A stretch of 64,000 bases of DNA from Saccharina japonica (Eukaryota; Sar; Phaeophyceae; Laminariales; Laminariaceae): the NCBI GenBank assembly GCA_008828725.1, contig MEHQ01003705.1, positions 310,001 to 374,000 on the forward strand, given 5' to 3'. Of the stretch, positions 1-12,600 are shown piece after piece. The position numbers and the translations under genes are program-made. The notes beneath the pieces were generated by a model, which saw only the letters and a program-made list of their open reading frames with translations, did no database searches and was not told the DNA's origin. How positions within the stretch are numbered: the stretch's first letter is position 1; every line of letters begins with the position of its first letter.

Positions 1-309
1 GGAGCCTACAGCAAGCATTGCACGGCGCCAGCCTGTATCTCTATGGGCCTACGAAAAGCGCTGTGGTGCAGGGCCGTTCGGTATTGGGCGTCTGGTTGCC
101 ATTGGACCAATCGATGGCCGGCTCAGATATGTGCGAAACTAGGGGGGGGGGGTGCTGTAACGCCATCCCCTCGTTTCCTCGCTGTTACCAACGTACGTGT
201 CCTAGAACCCACGGTCATGTCCATGCTACCCCAACCAACCCCCCCATATTGCCACACGACTACGGTCCTGGCACATCTAGATGAGCCTACCCCCCCCCCC
301 CACCCCCCT

Positions 310-432
310 TCATCCGCCTTCTGCCTGGTCGGTGAAAACCCAACGCGCTCCGTCCCGGCATTGTAGGGATGCGAGGGTCTATGGTCATACGACTACGGCC
401 TGCATGAATATGAGTACCCCCCCCCCCCCCGG
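310..432 (+). repeat. Poly-C-ended dispersed repeat, 3' part
   Basis: This copy carries the family's conserved 3' half (CCGTCCCGGCATTGTAGGGA, then GGTCATACGACTACGGCC, then ATGAGTAC) and finishes in a run of C. The 5' half present in fuller copies is missing. The same order of motifs recurs at least nine times in the window. Confidence 0.75.
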
Positions 433-724
433 CATATAAATATATGATATATTGGTATAGGTTGGGTTGGCGTCGGTTGGCAACGACGCTGTAAAACACG
501 CCACTCGCTGCGTGAGCTAGACAACCAGGGTGCCGTTTTTTTTTGTTATTTTGTTTTGGCGGTCACCAAAGCTGGCGGTCGAGTAGATCATTTGTGCGGG
601 GTGGAGAACCTTTGTTCCGCACAAGGGGAATGGTCGTATCACGTAGTGTTAATATGGTAAGGCGTCCGCGAGGCAGTTACATAGTAAAACCCATTGCTGT
701 CTCCGGAAGTGGCCACACCAGAAA

Positions 725-964
725 TTAAATTAACTCATTGAAGCTGTCGTCCATATGCAAGTCCGCCTCAGAGGCGGTTCTTAGCAGGATGCAGCTCACC
801 CTCCATGCGACTCGCCCAATACCCCACGGCGTTTCGCGCTTGGTGCAAGCAATGTCTGCCTGGTTGGTGAAAACCCAACGCGCTCCGTCCCGGCATTGTA
901 GGGATGCGAGGGTCTATGGTCATATGACTACGGCCGTGCACAACATGAGTACACCCCCCCCCCC
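725..964 (+). repeat. Poly-C-ended dispersed repeat, near full length
   Basis: This copy begins near an ATTAACTCATTGAAGCTGTC motif, contains the small hairpin CCGCCTCAGAGGCGG, then the conserved GTCCCGGCATTGTAGGGATG block, and ends ATGAGTAC followed by about 11 C. One defined end plus one homopolymer end resembles a retroposed short element, but I see no clear pol III A and B boxes. Confidence 0.75.
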
Positions 965-1009
965 ATCCTCCTCCTCCTCCTCCCTCCCCACGTGCCCCTC
1001 CCCGACAAC

Positions 1010-1472
1010 ATGGATGCAACAATAAACAGCGCACGCTACAGTTTCAGCATGGGCAATGGTAACGCCGACGCAATGTTCAGGAACTCCCACTCTTTCACGA
1101 ACAGCAGCAGCCAGCGCGGAGGAGGAGGGGGTAGCGGTAGGGGTCGAGCCTCGCCCCTCCCGCGCGACGACGGGGGTCTCAGATCACGCTCCGAGTCGAG
1201 GTCGCGTTCGCCCCGCCCCGCCGGCAGGGAAGGACGGCGGTACCCGACCCCCCCGGTAGTATCCCCAGCCCGCGCAGCAACCGGTCACGCCGGTTTTGTG
1301 CCGCCGAGTGCAAGCCCGCCCCGGTCTCCCGTTTCGTTTCGGCTGCCTGGAGCGGGGAAGAAGGCGTCGTTCGCGGCGGCTCAGCGTCGGGAGGATGTCG
1401 GAAACGAGGGTCGAGGTGTCGCTGCTGCTACTGCTGCTTCTGCTGCTGCTGCTGTTTCTGCTGCTGCTGCTT

Positions 1473-1503
<31 letters not shown>

Positions 1504-2158
1504 TGCTTCTGCTGCTTCTGCTGCTGCTGCTACTGGTGCTGGTATTGGTGCGGGTGGTGGTGGTGGTGGTGGTGGCGGCGGTGGTGCTGTCCCCACCGGC
1601 GATGGATCTGGGTCGCCCTCGGCACTTTTACCGCCTGCGGCCGTGGTCACCGGGGATGGGGGCGAGCCGTCCCCGTCTTCTGTTGTGGGTGATGTTCACG
1701 CTGAGGGGGGCGACGAGACAGGGCGGCGAGAACTAGAAGGCCGAGACGAAGCCGAAGAGAAGATGACCCCTGACGACGTAGGTGGGCGCGCTGTTGCCGG
1801 AACCGCCGCCCGCGCCACCAGCGACAAGTTACCCCTTACGGATGACCGCGGCGATACCGTCGTTGCCGGGGGGGGTGCGACGGATGAAACCATGGCTTCC
1901 GATGGACGTGCTCCTGCTGCTGTCGGTAGCGCTGTCGGTAGCGCTGTCGGTGGTGACGCTGGTGGTGGCGACGTTGGTGGCGGTGTCGGTGGCGGCGATT
2001 TCGGCGGTAGGGTTGGTCTTCACATTCGCGCCGGTGACAATGCACAAGAAGGTTTGCCGAGTGCACGCGGAAGACGCGGCGAACAGTGGAGACACTCGCC
2101 GCCGCAAGGAAGCAGCGGCGGTTTTGGACACGGTGAGGAAGGCTTTGGGTGACTTGGG
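1010..2158 (+). CDS. Candidate 5' exon(s) of the lipase gene, or a separate low-complexity protein
   Basis: A reading frame runs from ATG 1010 (or 992) to 2152. It starts with a Ser/Gly/Arg-rich segment, followed by a Pro/Ser-rich part, poly-Ala, poly-Gly and an acidic stretch. In the frame one base along, from about 1880, the product instead looks like a membrane anchor (a Leu/Val/Ala run of about 30 residues) followed by a basic, helix-like tail (MHKKVCRVHAEDAANSG and on) up to a possible donor at 2149 or 2159. The two frames meet near an eight-G run at about 1868-1875, where a one-base length error would join them. If this is real, the lipase downstream would be membrane-anchored. A donor at 2149 is phase-compatible with an acceptor at 3049, but no motif ties this frame to the lipase, so the link is inference. 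Confidence 0.35.
1424..1580 (+). repeat. CTG then GGTGGT microsatellite
   Basis: Interrupted CTG/TTCTG triplets followed by GGT triplets. They encode the Ala- and Gly-rich parts of the overlapping frame, or Leu in another frame. Open frames over this stretch are weak evidence of coding. Confidence 0.85.
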
Positions 2159-2350
2159 GTGGGAGGGGAGGGGGCAGGGGAGGGAGGGGAGGGGAGGGGA
2201 GGGGAGGGGAGGGGAGGGGACGGGAGTGGGGAGGGGAGGGAGCGGGGTACGGGAGACGGCGAGGGGACACCTAGGAACCGGCAGGTCGCCACCGGACAAA
2301 CAGTGTGTCCTGGGGAGGAGGAGGGGAGGGGAGGGGAGGGAAGGGAAGGG
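2158..2350 (+). repeat. GGGGA-type G-rich minisatellite
   Basis: Repeated GGGGAGGGGAG motifs, broken in the middle and resuming at about 2310-2350. It lies in the presumed first intron of the lipase gene. The G-rich strand could form four-stranded structures; this is inference. Confidence 0.8.
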
Positions 2351-3059
2351 GTTGGACGTGAACACGATGTCAGTTGTAGTCTGCCGTACGCGCCCTGCCG
2401 TATGATAGGTGTCCAAAAAACTCCGCGGTAATAACTTTCTACTCGTGATGGAGCGAGCATACTTGTGTTCTATCTTGGTTCAGTTCCGTTGTTTTTCTCT
2501 GCGATTGTCGATCTCACGCCCCGGTATTCGATCTCAAGCCCCGGCCTGCGATCTGTCGTTCAATCGGCCGCACGCTGCGAGCGGTGAACCTACGTGTTGT
2601 GTTTCGGGTCAGGTGTTTTTGCTTTTATTTGCCGCGTCGCCCTGGGAATGCCCCTGAGACTCGTCGAATTTATAGACCAGTAACACCATTTTATTGATAG
2701 TTCCCCCCCCCCCTGCTTGTAGGGGACTCGTACTCATACAGATAAACATCATAGCAAACATTGCAAGGATAATTGATGCTCGGTTGGCGTCAAAAGCACG
2801 AGTCCTGTGGAAATCACTTTTGCTAAAAAACATTTGTTTTCGTTTCAACACTTGTTTTTTGTATCTACCAGTATGTACCTTTCACATTTTTTCGCGTACG
2901 CCACAGAGTCCGTTTTGGTGGGCAGACACTTGACTGAGTGATCAATAAACAGACCGTTCGATCGGTCAACTCTCCTTTTGATTGTTTTCTCTGGCCGATG
3001 GGCGACAACATATTATAAATATAACCGAACGGCGTCGGTGTGATCCAGAACCGTACGAA

Positions 3060-6000
3060 ATGGGAGGGGGATCCAGCAGCGGCGGCGAAGAAATCGAAGC
3101 AGGAGGAGGCAGTTTTTCTGCGGGGGATTTCGACATCAATCCCCGGGGCGACGGGAGCTTCTCGACGAGCGCGGCGCGGTGTTTCAAGGCGGTTATTCAC
3201 AGGTTAGCCAGTTGCCTTTTTTTAGTTTCAACTGTTTTCGGCGCTTCCTAAAATAGAAAGTTTATATGGTGTAGACTCCCGAATGTTTTTTCCGAACGGT
3301 TCAACGTAGTAGGGAACGGGTGAGAAGAACCTGCTTTGTGAGCCCGGGTCTGGGTTACGACTACTAACAGGAGGGAGAGAAAAGAAGGTTGAAGATAATA
3401 AAATGGGAAGAAAGCAAAAAACAAATGTGGGTGCCAGGTTCCATTCCCCTAGATAATACCGCCTCATTATCCGCAAGTTCAAGGTCACATCCAAGGTCTG
3501 TTTATTGCTTGTTCCGAGTATAGACCCAAGGTACCGAGCCACCTCGGTATGTGCTCCACACCAAAATCACACAAGATAGAAACCTCCGGGGCGTCCGCCC
3601 CACATTGGCGTCGTCGGCTTGGTCCACCCCACACCACCAGACCAAGGCTAGCAGGATCACGTTTAGGCCATTTTATTTGTTTCAGCCGCTCAGAGGTACT
3701 CGGTCGAGTTACTACTGTACGCTATTTCAGTCGTATAATTACTCGAACATTTTGTGTGTGTGTTTTTGTATATCGCCATGGGGCTGTTTGTTAACCGGCG
3801 CGCACAACAAAATCACGTTCATTGTTTTGAGTGAGTGGGGTACGAAGTCACTCGCTCGAGTGCCCGAAACGCGGAAAGGGAATTAATGGCACCATACCCC
3901 TCTATCTTGGCACCAGCCAACGCATACCCACCCACCCACTCTCGCACTGACGCCTGATGTTCTTGACGTTTTTGCTTGCGACGTCGTTTTCAGGATACCT
4001 GTGGCGAGGCAAGCATTGCCGCGTGTCCACGGAGGCTTCTGGGAAGCTTACTCCAAGCTCCGGGAAAAGGTGCTCGCGGCCCTTGCCGCCGAGATGCAGG
4101 TGCGCGTCAGTTGGTAGTAAGGGTTATTCATGTCCAACGATCGCAACCCCCCCCCCCCCCATAAAAAACACGGCAAAACAAAAAACTATCGCGATTCGTT
4201 GCAACTAATGTAAATTGCGTATTGGCGTAAGGGCCCGTATTAACGAAGACAGCAAAAATTCAATTTGGAAAAAATAAAATTCAAATACGCTTTTCATTGG
4301 TCAACACGCGCACCAGCATCAAAGATTAGGATCTTGGGGTCTAATCAATTTGAATTGGACGAAAAAACCAAGAAGGTCCCAGGACCTTCTTTTCCAAAGA
4401 ATTCAAATCAAATTGAGGAGTTGGCCCGACTTGGACCGGCATGTCCACGGTGGGCAAACGCCCCCGGTACAATCTCGTCATTTCTTGGTGGCATCGATGA
4501 CCACGACCGAGGCGACAACACGTGAACCACAACCCGAGGCCACCGGGACAACAGCCGCGCCCACGCCTATAGACCATAGCACAGCGTACCCCGGCGGTGG
4601 CGCCTCAAAACCAATCATGGCGGTCGCAATCCCAACTTTTCAACCAGCTCGATGCTCCAACCCGATCAAAAACCGAGCGATCGACCCAAAAACAGCATGA
4701 TACGCTCAAGACTTCGATAACACCATCGCCGCCCCTGTCTCGCCCGTGGCGTTCCAGGGATCCCTACGCCCACCCAGGAGACCCTGAGAGCGATAGCTTC
4801 CTAGCCTGGGCGGTCAAAAGCAAAAGTATGCTGGCGGCGGCGCGCACGCGTCGACGCATGCTTTCCATCTCGTCTCCTCTCGTCGATTTTTTTCACCTGG
4901 GCGCTGTGACGCATGCTGCGTTTTTTCGATTTCATAAATATTTGAACGAGCAATTCACTATCGTGCACTATTCCCCATAGGACGCAAACCACTTTTTTTT
5001 TGCGAAATCACATTCAAATAGGATTTTATTTTCCAAATTGAATTTTTGCTGTCTTCGTTAAGATGGGCCCTAATGTCACGGTTTTTGGTTTATTTTTTTC
5101 GTCGCGCTTGTGTTTTGCTGCTGCTGCCTGACTAATATTACGTTGGGCCTTACGAGTAAATCGGACCAAAATCTTGTTAGTAAAAACAAGGAAAATTATA
5201 GGTTTTGGTGTGTACCGTAGGTCCTATTTACTACATTAGCCCACCCCGTAATTACGGGAGGGTGGACCCCAAAACTAGGTATCTCCCTACGTTTTAACAC
5301 CATCTTTGGTTGTTCTGATTGCGTACTATGTTCGCCCGTAATATTAATACTGTAGCTCAAACTGATCCCCTGACGTCCCTCCGTTGTCCCAGGCCGAGTA
5401 CCAGCCCCTCTATATCAGCGGGCACAGTCTAGGGGGCGCGCTGGCGTCGCTGGCGGCGTACGACGTGAACAAGAACTTTTCGCTGCCGGATCCGATCACC
5501 CTGTACACGTGAGTTTTTCCCACGTTCAACCCGTGACAAAACGGCCTGTTTACGGGGCACCACAGTAAGTAGAACCTACGGTAAAACACAAAAACCTACC
5601 AGGTAAACATTTATATTTACCTAGTTTTACTATTATAACGTTTTTTTTTGTCCTATTTAGAACTTACGGTAAACACAAAAGGCTATATATTTACCTAGTT
5701 TTACTATTAATAACAATATTTTTGTCCTATTTAGGACCTATGGTACACACACTAACCTATATGTTTTACCTAGTTTTACTAACAATATTAGGTCCTATTT
5801 ACTACATTAGCCCACCCCGTAATTACGGGAGGGTGGACCCCAAAACTAGGTATCTCCCTACGTTTTAACACCATCTTTGGTTGTTCTGATTGCGTACTAT
5901 GTTCGCCCGTAATATTAATACTGTAGCTCAAACTGATCCCCTGACGTCCCTCCGTTGTCCCAGGCCGAGTACCAGCCCCTCTATATCAGCGGGCACAGTC

Positions 6001-9000
6001 TAGGGGGCGCGCTGGCGTCGCTGGCGGCGTACGACGTGAACAAGAACTTTTCGCTGCCGGATCCGATCACCCTGTACACGTGAGTTTTTCCCACGTTCAA
6101 CCCGTGACAAAACGGCCTGTTTACGGGGCACCACAGTAAGTAGAACCTACGGTAAAACACAAAAACCTACCAGGTAAACATTTATATTTACCTAGTTTTA
6201 CTATTATAACGTTTTTTTTTGTCCTATTTAGAACTTACGGTAAACACAAAAGGCTATATATTTACCTAGTTTTACTATTAATAACAATATTTTTGTCCTA
6301 TTTAGGACCTATGGTACACACACTAACCTATATGTTTTACCTAGTTTTACTAACAATATTGGGTCCTATTTACTATGGCCCCTTGCAATAGTGTTGCTCC
6401 TCCTCTTTTTTTTTTCTTCTTCCTTTCCCCCCCCCCTTTCCCCCCCCCCTTTTTTTAATCCTCCGGCAGACTGGTAAAAGTAAAGCTTAAGCCCACCACA
6501 CTTGTACACACAGTATAAATAAAATACATGTGGTGTGTCAATTTAAGCCGCCGCTCCCGTTGCAACAGCAGACCAGGCTGCTGCTTGCCAACTCGGGGGC
6601 GTGTGAATAGGTTCACCCGGCCTGCTCCCGATAAGATCAGTGCAGTGGAGATACCCACCCGTCGGGGGATAGGGGTGTGCTCGATATTCATGCATGGCCG
6701 TAGTCGCATGACCATAGATGCCTCGCATCCCTACAATGCCGGGACGGAGCATGTCGGGTTTTCACCGACCAGAGAGACATTGCTAGTACCAAGCGCGAAG
6801 CGCCGTGAGGTGTTCGGCGAGCCGCATGAAGGGTTAGCTGCATCTTACTAAGAACCGCTTGTGAGGCGGACTTTCATAAGGATGACATTTTCAATTAGTT
6901 GATGGGGGAAGGTTCTCCTTTGTTGATTGTCTTAGCCATTTAACCATTGACCACGCACCCCCTTTCGAGGCGAAGCACCCTGCACACGTGAGTTGCCCAC
7001 CTCCAGTCCGTGAGGAACGGCCTGCTGTTCTTCCTCGTTGGTGGCGCGATCTGCCTGGCATGGGGTTGGTCATGCGTCGCGCGGTTTTTTTTTTCTCGGA
7101 CCGTTCCTCGGCGTCGGTGAACGTTGTCGTACCTCAACACCGCGATGAGGGGCCTCACGCACGAGGGTGGGGTCATAGGCAATGCTACAGTTCACAGTGG
7201 GGAACACTCAAGGTGTACCCCCGTACGACTGGCTTTGCGCCCGAATAGTATTGAGCATCACAAGCTTCGCAGAACCCTGAGGGACACGAACAAAAATACG
7301 TTTTTTGTAACATTCTGTCGTCTCTTTATTTCGTATATAGTTTGGCATCAGTGAGACCTCTCTTCTGCGATCAGCCGGAGACTCTCACCCAGGGTTACTA
7401 CCCCCGTGTTGATTCACCAGTTATCAACGCGACCCCTCGTTGCAGAGACTAGTTATCCCGGTATAACAAATACTACAAGAAAAACAAACAAAACTGATGT
7501 CGCTTTACGGAATCAACCAGACACTTGTTATGGACTCATATACAGCGATTATAGCAACAAGCGCTGTCAGAATGTGACGTTGCAGCATACGATAAGTTGG
7601 TGCCACGCGCGCGTGCGTGCAGCTCCTTGGATTGGAGCCCGTCATCAAAATAACCATCGGCTAACCTGCCATGAACAGCCCCGCGTTGATTCGTGTGGCT
7701 TGTTGATGTTCTAACATATTTGTGTTTTTGTCATATTTGTTCTATATACGTAAACGATCGCGGTTTCGCTCCGCCCTACAAATGGGCTGAACATTTTGCA
7801 CTGTTTCGTCTATAGATGATGATCGCGGTTTTGCTCGTTTACCTATCCCCGCCTGTATAACACGGCTTCGACCGGACGTCTCCAGGTTCGGGTCGCCTCG
7901 CGTGGGCAATGCGGCGTTCGCCAGCAAGCTGAACAACAAGGTTAAGCACCACTTCCGCATCGTCAACGATGGTGACCTCGTCACCGCTCTCCCTCGCTTC
8001 TTCGGCACTTACAAGCACGCGGGTGAGCGGGGGGGGGGAGTGCACTCAATAGCCGCATGTCATTCATGGCCGTAGTCGTATGGTCATAGACCTTTGCATC
8101 CCTATAAAAACTCCGGGAGCACGCCGGGTTTTCATCGATCAGGCAGACATAGCTTGCACCCAAGCGCGAAGCGTCGTGAGTTGTCGGGCGAGTCACATGA
8201 AGGGTGTAGCTGCATCCCACTAAGAACCCGCTTGTGAGGCGGACTGTCTTGCATATGGATGACAACGTCGAATTAATTGATTGGCGGGGGGTGTGCGTAC
8301 TCATTTGTTGCTGGCCTGAGTATTTTTCACCGTAGACCTCGCATCCCTTTTGAGGCGGAGCAGCGTTCATGCTTCACCCTACTAATAGAGACGCCTCTAA
8401 CATGAACATTTGGACGCATGCTACGGTAGAGGTGCATCATGTTATTGATAATAAGGTTTTGCCTTCTGAGAGTGGTCACTTATTACTTGAGAACCTATCT
8501 ACCACACCCAAACAATGATTTTGGAGGGAATTTTGGAGGGAAATAAAAGTGCTATATACTCGATGAACGATCCCCCATTGCGTACGTAATCAACGAAACA
8601 AGTTTCAACGCACGATTGAGATTCCGAGGATTTTGAGTTAACCCATTCAGAACTGATTTTTTTTTTATCCCACACCAATCCCAAGTATTTTGTCCCCAAA
8701 AACGTGGGACCGGTTCTTAACCCATTCAGAACTGGAAAAAAAGTCCCATACTAATTCCAAGTAATTTTCCCCCAAAGTCGTGGGACCAGTGCTTAAGGGG
8801 TTAAGGGGTTAAGGAGTCCCGTCGTCCAGAAATGAAATCAGCCAAAAAAAGGTATACCTCTACCTCTATCGTAGCTCGCGTCTTTGGGTGGTACCCGCAT
8901 ATGAGGTCATATGAGGTCGTTTGATTTCGCTCCACCCCCCCCCCCTCTCCCCTCGATTTTTTGTGCTCGCGGCTAACACAGGTTGCAAGGTGGTGGTGGA

Positions 9001-9651
9001 TTCCGAGAGATACGGGAACTTCATCGTTGCGCCGACGCTGGTGAGATGTGGTACTTTTTTGTTTCGAACAAAAAACGAGCGTTTGGTTTTTGGTTGTTGG
9101 GTGGGGTGGGGTGGGGTGGGGTGGAGTTGGGGATGTTGACTGTTTGTTTTCAAGGCGAAAACTCATGATATGGTAGCTTCCATGGCATACGGCAGTGTAG
9201 GTCATGGCAGGTACAAATAATCTGGGATTCATACTGTTGATAATTTAAATCATGCACAGATACTCCTGGTATACGTCATACTCCGAGTATACTTCTCCGA
9301 GTACAGATACCATTTCGTCTTCCCAGTACTGAGAGCATGAGAATATTGGCTGCCTAAACACTGATAGTAAATGGGAGTATGCGCAGTACTCAATTCTTAA
9401 ATACTGTGAGCACAACGGACACCCGCAGTAATTGGACCCCGAAACCCTTCACTGTATCGCCAATATCCACAGTACAGAATGTGGGAATACTTCAAGTACT
9501 CGCCGTATTCGCAGTAAATAAACCCGTAATACTGCAAGTACGCGCATCTGGTGTATTGTTTCTCGGGACAACTATTCATTTGTCCCAGGTATTTCATGGC
9601 GAGGTGGCACAGGGGCGAAGCGAAGAGGGGCTGGCTACAGAATGCAGCTGA

Positions 9652-9687
<36 letters not shown>

Positions 9688-12600
9688 CGTACTGATAGGG
9701 CTGTCGACGAATACAGAAACGAAATAGTAAATCGTGTTGCAAGGTATCGGTTCGACTAGCCCTTCAATGATCATATTTGAAATATTCCGTTTGCTTGTTT
9801 CTTGTTAAGTTGCTTTCTGGGGGGGGGGGGGGGCGTCAGCGATATCACCGGCTCTAGACACAGCTATTGATGAGAGTAGGAAGCAGATGAAACAAGGTGT
9901 GACATTGTCCTCGTATCGGTTACGTAGCAGAGACGGGAACTTGTTAGTATCATCGCCTTGAGAACAATTTCTCTCCTTTTCTCTCTTGTTTCTCCTTTCT
10001 TGATTTGTTTGCCTTGTTTCTCCCTTTGTCTCCTTTTCCCCCCGCCATCTATGCCGGTATCTTCTTCTTCGTGTTGCTTCACCAGTGCAGCAGTTATTTG
10101 TTCCTCTTGGGCACGTACGCTTTTCTTATTGGGGCGATTATGTCTCCTTGCGTTATTTGTATTTGCCTTGCGGTATTTGTATTCTGGTTTACATCATAAA
10201 TTTGTTTTGTTGTGTATTTTTATTTTTTATTTTGTTTGGCTAGCTGGGGTGGCCTAGTCCGCGTGACCGACCAGACGACGCCTCGCCTGCGCAGCTGTTA
10301 TGCTTGGCCAGGTTGGGTTGGGTTGGGCAGGGTAGGGTTGGGTTGGGCTGGGTCGGGTCGGGTTGGGTTGGGCAGGGTAGGGTTGGGTAGGGTTGGTTTG
10401 GTATGCTTTCGTTTGTTTTTTTGGTTGGGTATTGTGTAGCTATGTCCGTAGCAACCCGATCACAACTGCAAACCCGTTTTGGGGAGAAATTCGTGGAACT
10501 AGACTTGGCGGGTATTTTTTGCCGTAGTGAAAGTTTTTGAAAGTTTTAATGCGTGTCCTCCATGCGCCATGGACATTTTCTGCCTTGTTCTTTTTGCGGT
10601 GTTGTGTGTGTGTTCCAGGTGGAGCAGACCTTCGGCGCCAAGCCGCTGGCTAGCTTGGCGCCGCACCTGCTAAGCCAGTACCGCGAGTGCCTAGAGGCTT
10701 GCATGGAAGAGGCGGACCTTGAGGACTACTTCAGCAGGGGCATCGGGGTGAGTTTTCCTTATCGTTTTTTGGGTGAAAAGTTGTTGTTCGCGAGGTCCGT
10801 GTTGGCGTCCTGATTTCTTCCTTCCTGTCGCCTGTCTCGCATTCATGTCGTTTACATTTCGGGTGGGGGTAATTACAGTACTTCACCTCTTACAGCAACA
10901 TTTTTTTCTTCTTCTGGAAAGGAAGGTTTCGGCACCGCAGGCCTGTTGCGTACAGTAGTGTTTTCCTGGTTGCTATATACTGCAAAATGCAATGTTGTTA
11001 GCGCTTCAATACGTAAACGCACTGCTGTTGTTTGCCCAAAGGTTGGCGGCGTACAACTGCCGCGATATTTTCGGCCGAGTAATATGATACCGTATGTACA
11101 ACGCACAAGATAACACACATCCCTAGGAAAAAAATCTCGAAGCTGGCTTTTTCGACAACGGGTGTCTCAAGTATAAACGCCGAGCGACGAGAAATCTCCC
11201 CAAAGCCACCATTTTCGTTTCTATGTGCCCCTCTAAGGCATGGCCCTTTTAAGGCAAGGTTTGGAGAAACTCGGCCCTGAAGTTCGCCTCAGGCGGTGTG
11301 TTTTCTTGATTATTGTTTACCGTGTGATACGGTATACCCGCTTTCAACTCAACTTGACGCCTTTCCGGGATATCGTTCAGTGTCGTTTTATTTTGTTTGG
11401 GAATGTGGGTTTGTGTACGTACAGATGCCGCCACACTCGTAAAAATAGGAGGATGCACTAGGCGTACTGCCAGCCGAGCGCGATAAATGGAAGACACCCT
11501 GCGCGCGCGTCTCTTGCATCTACTGCACACCGGTTATATTTGCCACCGTTATGGCTACGTAGCCCGATACTCGTGACCGGGACATTGAGGTATATTTACG
11601 AAGCAGCCCTGATCCGGGGTACGTACGTATCATTGTTGAGAAATAGTCCAAACACGCTCGCTTCTTCCTCCGGCATCTCCTGGGTGCAGAGTTTCCCTCT
11701 AAGTTAATCCATAACACCAGCACAATGCAGGCAAGAAAAGGGGGCCCTGCCATGCTGGCAGTTTCATCTGGAAGCGTCCACTAAATAAAGCAGCGCAGTG
11801 CCCTTGTGCCATGTATGTTAGTGCAGAGCATGCAACGCAAGAAGCAACACCATGCGTACCTCTCGATGGGTAGCCCGATACTCGTGACCGGGACATTGAG
11901 GTATATTTACGAAGCAGCCCTGATCCGGGGTACGTACGTATCATTGTTGAGAAATAGTCCAAACACGCTCGCTTCTTCCTCCGGCATCTCCTGGGTGCAG
12001 AGTTTCCCTCTAAGTTACTCCATAACACCAGCACAATGCAGGCAAGAAAAGGGAGCCCTGCCATGCTGTCAGCTTCATCTGGAAGCGTCCACTAAACAAA
12101 ACAGCGCAGTGCCCTTGTGCCATGTATGTTAGTGCAGAGCATGCAACGCAAGAAGCAACACCATGCGTACCTCTCGATGGGTTTTATGAGGAGCGTTTAA
12201 ACGTTAAACATGAAGACCAAACAGTCTACCACCTTTGGACAGATCGTGATCTAAATCATCTACAGATACATCATGATCTAAATCATCTAGTTCCTTTGAG
12301 AGAGGTTGAGAGGTTGCGCAGGATCTGCATACCGTATATGACACTGTATACCACACCCCCTCGGACGAATTTCAACGCTGATTTGCTCGACGACCGGTCG
12401 AGCGCTAACCCCGAGCGACCCGTCTATGGAAAGCTGTCGACGAGATGCTCCGAAAGCCGCCTTTTTCGTTGTCTGTGCCCCCCTGGTTATGGAGAAAATT
12501 CGCTTTGAAATTCACCCCAGGGGGTGTGATATACACAAGTCATATACGGTAGTATAGCTCGAACTCAGGAAACATGTTGCTATATCATGCAGATTATGCG

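Larger units (their letters stand above)
1..991. other. Upstream intergenic, repeat-rich
   Basis: No coding exon is recognised. The stretch holds two copies of the poly-C-ended dispersed repeat (about 310-432 and 725-964) and other poly-C/poly-G runs near 150 and 290. The remaining sequence shows no feature I can support. Confidence 0.6.

Noticed and set aside
11699-12064. 121-codon minus frame
   Set aside because: It lies wholly in the 311-bp tandem duplication inside a lipase intron, and the similar frame at 11520-11753 is the same DNA.
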